Assembly: GCF_005885635.1 (NCBI RefSeq)
Contig: NZ_VATY01000002.1
Location: 682,001-746,000, forward strand
Direction: 5' to 3'
Source: Maribacter algarum (ex Zhang et al. 2020)
GTDB lineage: Bacteria > Bacteroidota > Bacteroidia > Flavobacteriales > Flavobacteriaceae
Length of the DNA stretch: 64,000 nucleotides
The position numbers and the translations under genes are program-made. The first letter of the stretch is position 1. Each line of letters begins with the position of its first letter. The notes beneath the pieces were generated by a model. It worked only from the letters and a program-made list of their open reading frames with translations. It searched no databases and was not told the DNA's origin. Of the stretch, positions 60,168 through 64,000 are shown piece by piece.

Positions 60168-63077
60168 TTGGATAAAATTTTGATAAAAGAGCTGGCAAAT
60201 AACCTCGAGGGAGAGCTACAGGCGGATTCCTTAAGCAAAACACTATACGCCACTGATGCCTCTGTTTATCGTAAAATTCCGCTCGCAGTTGCCTTTCCGA
60301 AAACGGTTCTGGATATTCAAAAATTAATTCAATTCGCCACTAAGAATAAAATAGGTCTAATTCCGAGAACCGCAGGAACTTCGTTAGCAGGACAGTGCGT
60401 TGGAGATGGAATTGTCGTTGATATCTCGAAACACTTTACCGAAATTCTAGCTTTGGACAAGGAAAAGAAATTGGTTACTGTTCAACCGGGAGTTATTCGA
60501 GACGAACTCAATCAAGCATTAAAACAACATGGTTTATTTTTTGGCCCTAACACATCTACCTCAAATCGATGCATGATTGGAGGAATGGTTGGAAATAATT
60601 CTTCTGGGACAACTTCAATTCAATACGGGGTAACCCGTGACAAGGTTGTAGCGATGAAAACTGTTCTGTCGGATGGGAGTGAAGTGGTATTTAAATCGCT
60701 TTCCAAGAAAGAATTCGAAGCAAAACCACACGGAAATACCTTTGAAGCTTCACTTTATAGAGATATTATTAAAGAGCTGTCTAATAAAAGTATACAAGAA
60801 GAAATACTATCTGAATTTCCTAAAGAGAGTATACACAGAAGAAATACAGGTTATGCTGTCGATGAGCTCTTAAAAACAAATGTTTTCAAGGATTTTTCCG
60901 ATGATTTTAATCTATGCAAACTCCTTAGCGGAAGTGAAGGAACATTGGCTTTCACAACAGCTATTACATTGCAATTGGATGATTTGCCGCCGAAACTTTC
61001 GGCAATGGTAGTAACCCACTACAAAACCTTGGAAGATTGCTTAAGCGATGTTGCCCCAACGATGCAGCACAGTTTGCACACTTGCGAGATGATGGACAAG
61101 GTTATTTTGGACTGTACCAAAAATAACAAACAACAATTAGCAAATCGATTTTTTGTTGAAGGAAACCCTGCAGCCCTGCTTATGCTTGAGATAAAGGCGG
61201 ATTCGGAAGTGGATTTGGAAAAGCGGTTGTCGAAGTTGCAAGAAACGATTAAAGATTCCGGACTAAGTTATGCTAGTCCGGTGTTATATAATGATGATAT
61301 CGGTAAGGCTATTGAATTGCGAAAAGCAGGACTCGGACTTCTGGGAAACATGGTGGGTGATCGTAAAGCAGTTGCTTGCATAGAGGATACGGCTGTTGCC
61401 TTGGAGGATTTGAAGGATTTTATTGGCGAGTTTTCTGAAATCATGAAGGACTATAACCAAGAAGCCGTGTATTATGCACATGCGGGGGCCGGAGAACTGC
61501 ATTTGAGGCCTATTCTTAATCTTAAAAAGAAGGAAGATGTTTCGCTTTTCAGGGCAATTACTACCGATGTTGCTAAGCTGACCAAAAAATATAAGGGTTC
61601 TTTTAGCGGAGAACACGGTGATGGAATAGTCAGGGCTGAGTTTATTCCATTGATGATTGGAGAGAAGAACTATGAATTGCTCAAACGCATTAAGAATTAC
61701 TTTGACCCTCAAAACATATTAAACCCAGGAAAGATTGTTGATGCCTTTCCGATGGATGAATCCTTGCGCTATGAGATTGACCGAACAGAACCTAAAGTGG
61801 AGACGCTAATGGACTTTTCGGATAGTGAGGGCATCTTAAAAGCCGCTGAAAAGTGTAATGGGAGTGGGGACTGTCGAAAGACGGAAAAAATGGCTGGAGC
61901 TATGTGCCCAAGTTATCATGCTACGCGAGACGAAAAGCATACTACGCGTGGTAGAGCGAATGCGCTTCGGGAGTTCTTAACGACTTCTGAAGAAAAGAAC
62001 AAGTTCAATCAAAAGGAATTGAAAGAGGTTTTCGATTTGTGCCTGAGTTGTAAGGCCTGCGCCAGCGAATGCCCAAGTAATGTAGATGTGGCAACTTTAA
62101 AGGCCGAGTTTCAGTTTCAGTATCAAGAAGCAAATGGCTATCCATTGCGGAGCAAGTTGTTTGCGCATAACACCAAATTAAATAAACTAGGTGCTTCAGT
62201 TTCCGGACTTACGAATGCAATCTACGATTCTAAGTTTCTTAGCGGGATTGTGAAGAAATCTGTGGGAGTTGCGAAAGCACGGAGTTTACCAAAAGTTTAT
62301 AGTTTTAATTTCAATAAACACCTTCAAATAATTAAAAAAGAATATGTTAAATCAAAAAACAATTTGATTTTATATATAGATGAATTTACGAATCACCTAG
62401 ATGTTGAATTAGGCAAGGATGCTATCGAAGTATTGTCTCGTTTGGGTTATGAAGTGGAGTTGTTTTATGCCGAAAGTGGACGGACTTATTTGTCAAAAGG
62501 TTTTTTGAGACAAGCAAAGAAGCTCGCGCTTGCTAACATTCCCAAGTTAAAAGAATTTACGGATAAAGGGATTCCCGTTGTGGGATTGGAACCTTCCGCG
62601 ATTTTGACTTTCCGTGATGAATACAAAAGACTATCTGAAGATAAAGCAGTAATAGATGCAATTGCAAAAAATGTTTTTCTCCTAGAGGAATTCCTATCCC
62701 AGGAAATTGAAAAAGGAAATATTACACAGGATCAGTTTACCAAAGAGACTAAAACCGTTAAAATTCATGGGCATTGCCATCAAAAAGCTTTGAGTAATCA
62801 AAAGGTGACTTTTGATGTATTAAACCTTCCTGAGAACTATAAGGTTTCTATTATTAGTTCTGGTTGCTGTGGCATGGCAGGTTCTTTTGGTTATGAAAAG
62901 GAACATTATGAAGTTAGTATGCAAATAGGGGAGTTAAAGCTATTTCCATCAATACGTAAATCTAAAGAGGATGTTATCATATCTGCCAATGGAACGAGTT
63001 GCAGGCACCAAATATACGATGGAACCGAACGAGTGGCAAAGCATCCAGTTACGATTTTAAAAGAAGCCCTTGTTTAA
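60168..63077 (+). CDS. FAD and 4Fe-4S 2-hydroxyacid dehydrogenase (GlcD-GlcF fusion type)
   Basis: A 969-residue fusion oxidoreductase. The FAD part (about 25-530) has PRTAGTSLAGQCVGDGIVVD and GNNSSGTTSIQYG typical of FAD_binding_4, then the FAD-oxidase_C region ending FDPQNILNPGKI. The Fe-S part has ferredoxin-type cysteines in CNGSGDCRKT, CPSYHAT and CLSCKACASECPS, then a Cys-rich CCG-like end with GHCHQKAL and SSGCCGMAGSFGYE. It likely oxidises D-lactate, glycolate or D-2-hydroxyglutarate. No in-frame ATG exists before conserved residues; the best start is the TTG at 60168. Confidence 0.88.
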   Translation: MDKILIKELANNLEGELQADSLSKTLYATDASVYRKIPLAVAFPKTVLDIQKLIQFATKNKIGLIPRTAGTSLAGQCVGDGIVVDISKHFTEILALDKEKKLVTVQPGVIRDELNQALKQHGLFFGPNTSTSNRCMIGGMVGNNSSGTTSIQYGVTRDKVVAMKTVLSDGSEVVFKSLSKKEFEAKPHGNTFEASLYRDIIKELSNKSIQEEILSEFPKESIHRRNTGYAVDELLKTNVFKDFSDDFNLCKLLSGSEGTLAFTTAITLQLDDLPPKLSAMVVTHYKTLEDCLSDVAPTMQHSLHTCEMMDKVILDCTKNNKQQLANRFFVEGNPAALLMLEIKADSEVDLEKRLSKLQETIKDSGLSYASPVLYNDDIGKAIELRKAGLGLLGNMVGDRKAVACIEDTAVALEDLKDFIGEFSEIMKDYNQEAVYYAHAGAGELHLRPILNLKKKEDVSLFRAITTDVAKLTKKYKGSFSGEHGDGIVRAEFIPLMIGEKNYELLKRIKNYFDPQNILNPGKIVDAFPMDESLRYEIDRTEPKVETLMDFSDSEGILKAAEKCNGSGDCRKTEKMAGAMCPSYHATRDEKHTTRGRANALREFLTTSEEKNKFNQKELKEVFDLCLSCKACASECPSNVDVATLKAEFQFQYQEANGYPLRSKLFAHNTKLNKLGASVSGLTNAIYDSKFLSGIVKKSVGVAKARSLPKVYSFNFNKHLQIIKKEYVKSKNNLILYIDEFTNHLDVELGKDAIEVLSRLGYEVELFYAESGRTYLSKGFLRQAKKLALANIPKLKEFTDKGIPVVGLEPSAILTFRDEYKRLSEDKAVIDAIAKNVFLLEEFLSQEIEKGNITQDQFTKETKTVKIHGHCHQKALSNQKVTFDVLNLPENYKVSIISSGCCGMAGSFGYEKEHYEVSMQIGELKLFPSIRKSKEDVIISANGTSCRHQIYDGTERVAKHPVTILKEALV

Positions 63078-63944
63078 AGGCGCCTTGCCTTCTTTTTTAT
63101 TTTCACTCTCTTTTTCTCTCTCCTTTTTGGTTGTTATTGATGCAACTAGTTCGTTGATATCCATTCCCTTTAATTCCTCATCTACAAAGAAAGGCAATAG
63201 TTTGTCTTGACTATAGCGGTATATTTTCCAACGTTTGAAGGAATATTCCAAAGCGGTCAAATTCTCCACCCAATCCCCAGAATTAAGATAAGTACACCTA
63301 CCTTTCTTAGTTATTATAATTTCTTTTTTAGGTTGATGTATATGTCCGCAAACAACATAATCATAATCATTTTCAATGGCGATATCGACGGCGGACTTTT
63401 CAAAGTTGCTAATGTGTTTTAAAGCGCTTTTTACACTGTTCTTTATTTTTTTCGATAGCGAGTAACGCTCTTTTCCAAGTTTGTTGAGACACCAATTGAT
63501 CCATTTATTCATTACAATTAGAAAGTCGTAGCCATACCCTCCTAATTTCGCTAACCACTTGGCATTCTTGATAGAGGCATCAAAAATATCACCATGGAAG
63601 AACCATGCCTTTTTTTCATCAAGTGTAAGTGTCAATTGGTCCAATACATAAAGATTGCCCATAGAAGTACCACTAAATTTTCGAAGTATTTCATCATGGT
63701 TTCCTGTAATATAAAAGACCTCAGTGCCTTTTGAGGCCATGCTAATAATCGTTCGCAGTACCTTCATATGTGATAAGGGGAAATACCGTTTGGTGAATTG
63801 CCAAATGTCAATAATATCCCCATTTAGAATAAGTTTTTTTGGTTGTATGCTATTTAAGTAGGCTACAAGCTCATCAGCATGGCAACCGTAGGTTCCTAAA
63901 TGCACGTCTGAAATTACAACTACTTCAATTTTACGTTTTTTCAA
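63057..63944 (-). CDS. UDP-2,3-diacylglucosamine diphosphatase (LpxH-like metallophosphoesterase)
   Basis: A 295-residue calcineurin-like phosphoesterase, inferred to make lipid X in lipid A synthesis. Metal motifs are SDVHLGTYG, NGDIIDIW, TGNHDE, FHGDIFD and GHIHQP, in that order and at the usual spacing of Bacteroidota LpxH-like proteins. The last 40 residues are lysine- and glutamate-rich (KREKESENKKEGKAP), longer than typical. Its 3' end overlaps the convergent dehydrogenase gene by 21 bp. No upstream gene is visible in the remaining 56 bp of the window. Confidence 0.85.
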   Translation of the reverse strand: MKKRKIEVVVISDVHLGTYGCHADELVAYLNSIQPKKLILNGDIIDIWQFTKRYFPLSHMKVLRTIISMASKGTEVFYITGNHDEILRKFSGTSMGNLYVLDQLTLTLDEKKAWFFHGDIFDASIKNAKWLAKLGGYGYDFLIVMNKWINWCLNKLGKERYSLSKKIKNSVKSALKHISNFEKSAVDIAIENDYDYVVCGHIHQPKKEIIITKKGRCTYLNSGDWVENLTALEYSFKRWKIYRYSQDKLLPFFVDEELKGMDINELVASITTKKEREKESENKKEGKAPLNKGFF

Positions 63945-64000
63945 ACTAGAAAGGTTTATTACAAAATTAGGCGTAGTTAAATCGAAATGTGTTCTAATGC

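Noticed and set aside
1-64000. CRISPR arrays, insertion sequences, prophage or tRNA-linked integration sites
   Set aside because: No regularly spaced repeats, transposase or integrase motifs, or terminal inverted repeats with target duplication were seen.

Overview
This AT-rich 64 kb window is a chromosomal segment of a marine-type member of the Flavobacteriaceae (Bacteroidota). The evidence is the protein set: DUF2911, GIN-domain, LVIVD-repeat and TlpA/DUF4369 proteins, OmpA lipoproteins, a GH16 laminarinase-like lipoprotein and a fused E1 alpha/beta 2-oxoacid dehydrogenase. Short leaders without Shine-Dalgarno sequences and repeated TAnnTTTG -7 promoter elements agree with this. I see no rRNA, tRNA, CRISPR array, intact insertion sequence or prophage. 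Most of the window is ordinary core genome, with a few accessory or decaying patches.

Layout. 0-9.4 kb: the start of leuC (cut by the window edge), a DUF2911 protein, a lipoprotein next to a duplicated recG 3' tail, recG, an M1 aminopeptidase and a patatin. 9.6-21.5 kb: an SGNH-like lipoprotein; a leftward group of DsrE, M20 amidohydrolase, FMN glutamate-synthase-like and degenerate OmpA proteins; UvrD/PcrA helicase; GH16; a Crp/Fnr regulator followed by a perfect 24-bp palindrome and small genes; and the tRNA t6A gene tsaC. 21.5-28 kb: OmpA lipoprotein, GT2 glycosyltransferase, orphan HsdR-N nuclease-like protein, holA, DoxX, a kinase-aminotransferase fusion and a decayed HEXXH membrane gene. 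28-34 kb: a compact leftward cluster (secreted protein, GIN protein, membrane AraC fusion, S41 peptidase, membrane protein) downstream of a 7TM-AraC regulator, with a repeated operator between them. 34-44 kb: fused E1 dehydrogenase, an inactive M1-like protein fused to an outer-membrane barrel, a LOG protein and uvrA. 44-48 kb: a probable damage-responsive module in which a self-cleaving LexA/S24 repressor faces a radical SAM + micro-ORF + TIGR03915 operon across three dyad operators. 48.5-50.2 kb: a GluR0-like ligand-gated K+ channel and a LURP-one/scramblase-like protein. 50-64 kb: envelope and metabolic genes (ggt, acpH, glmM, lipid A acyltransferase, rhomboid, LVIVD propeller, TlpA, small barrel, GlcD/GlcF-type dehydrogenase, lpxH-like hydrolase).

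Together the genes cover DNA repair (recG, uvrD, uvrA, the TIGR03915/03916 pair, holA), envelope synthesis (glmM, lipid A acyltransferase, lpxH-like, GT2, OmpA) and extracytoplasmic hydrolysis (M1, M20, S41, GH16, GGT, nucleoside hydrolase). The best candidates for something not yet described are the three-operator LexA-like module with its 52-codon micro-ORF, the AraC-controlled GIN/S41 cluster with its membrane AraC fusion, the dead-peptidase/barrel fusion, and the two gene scars (recG tail at 2.2 kb, HEXXH remnant at 27.9 kb). All assignments come from reading motifs and hand alignment; no database search was run.
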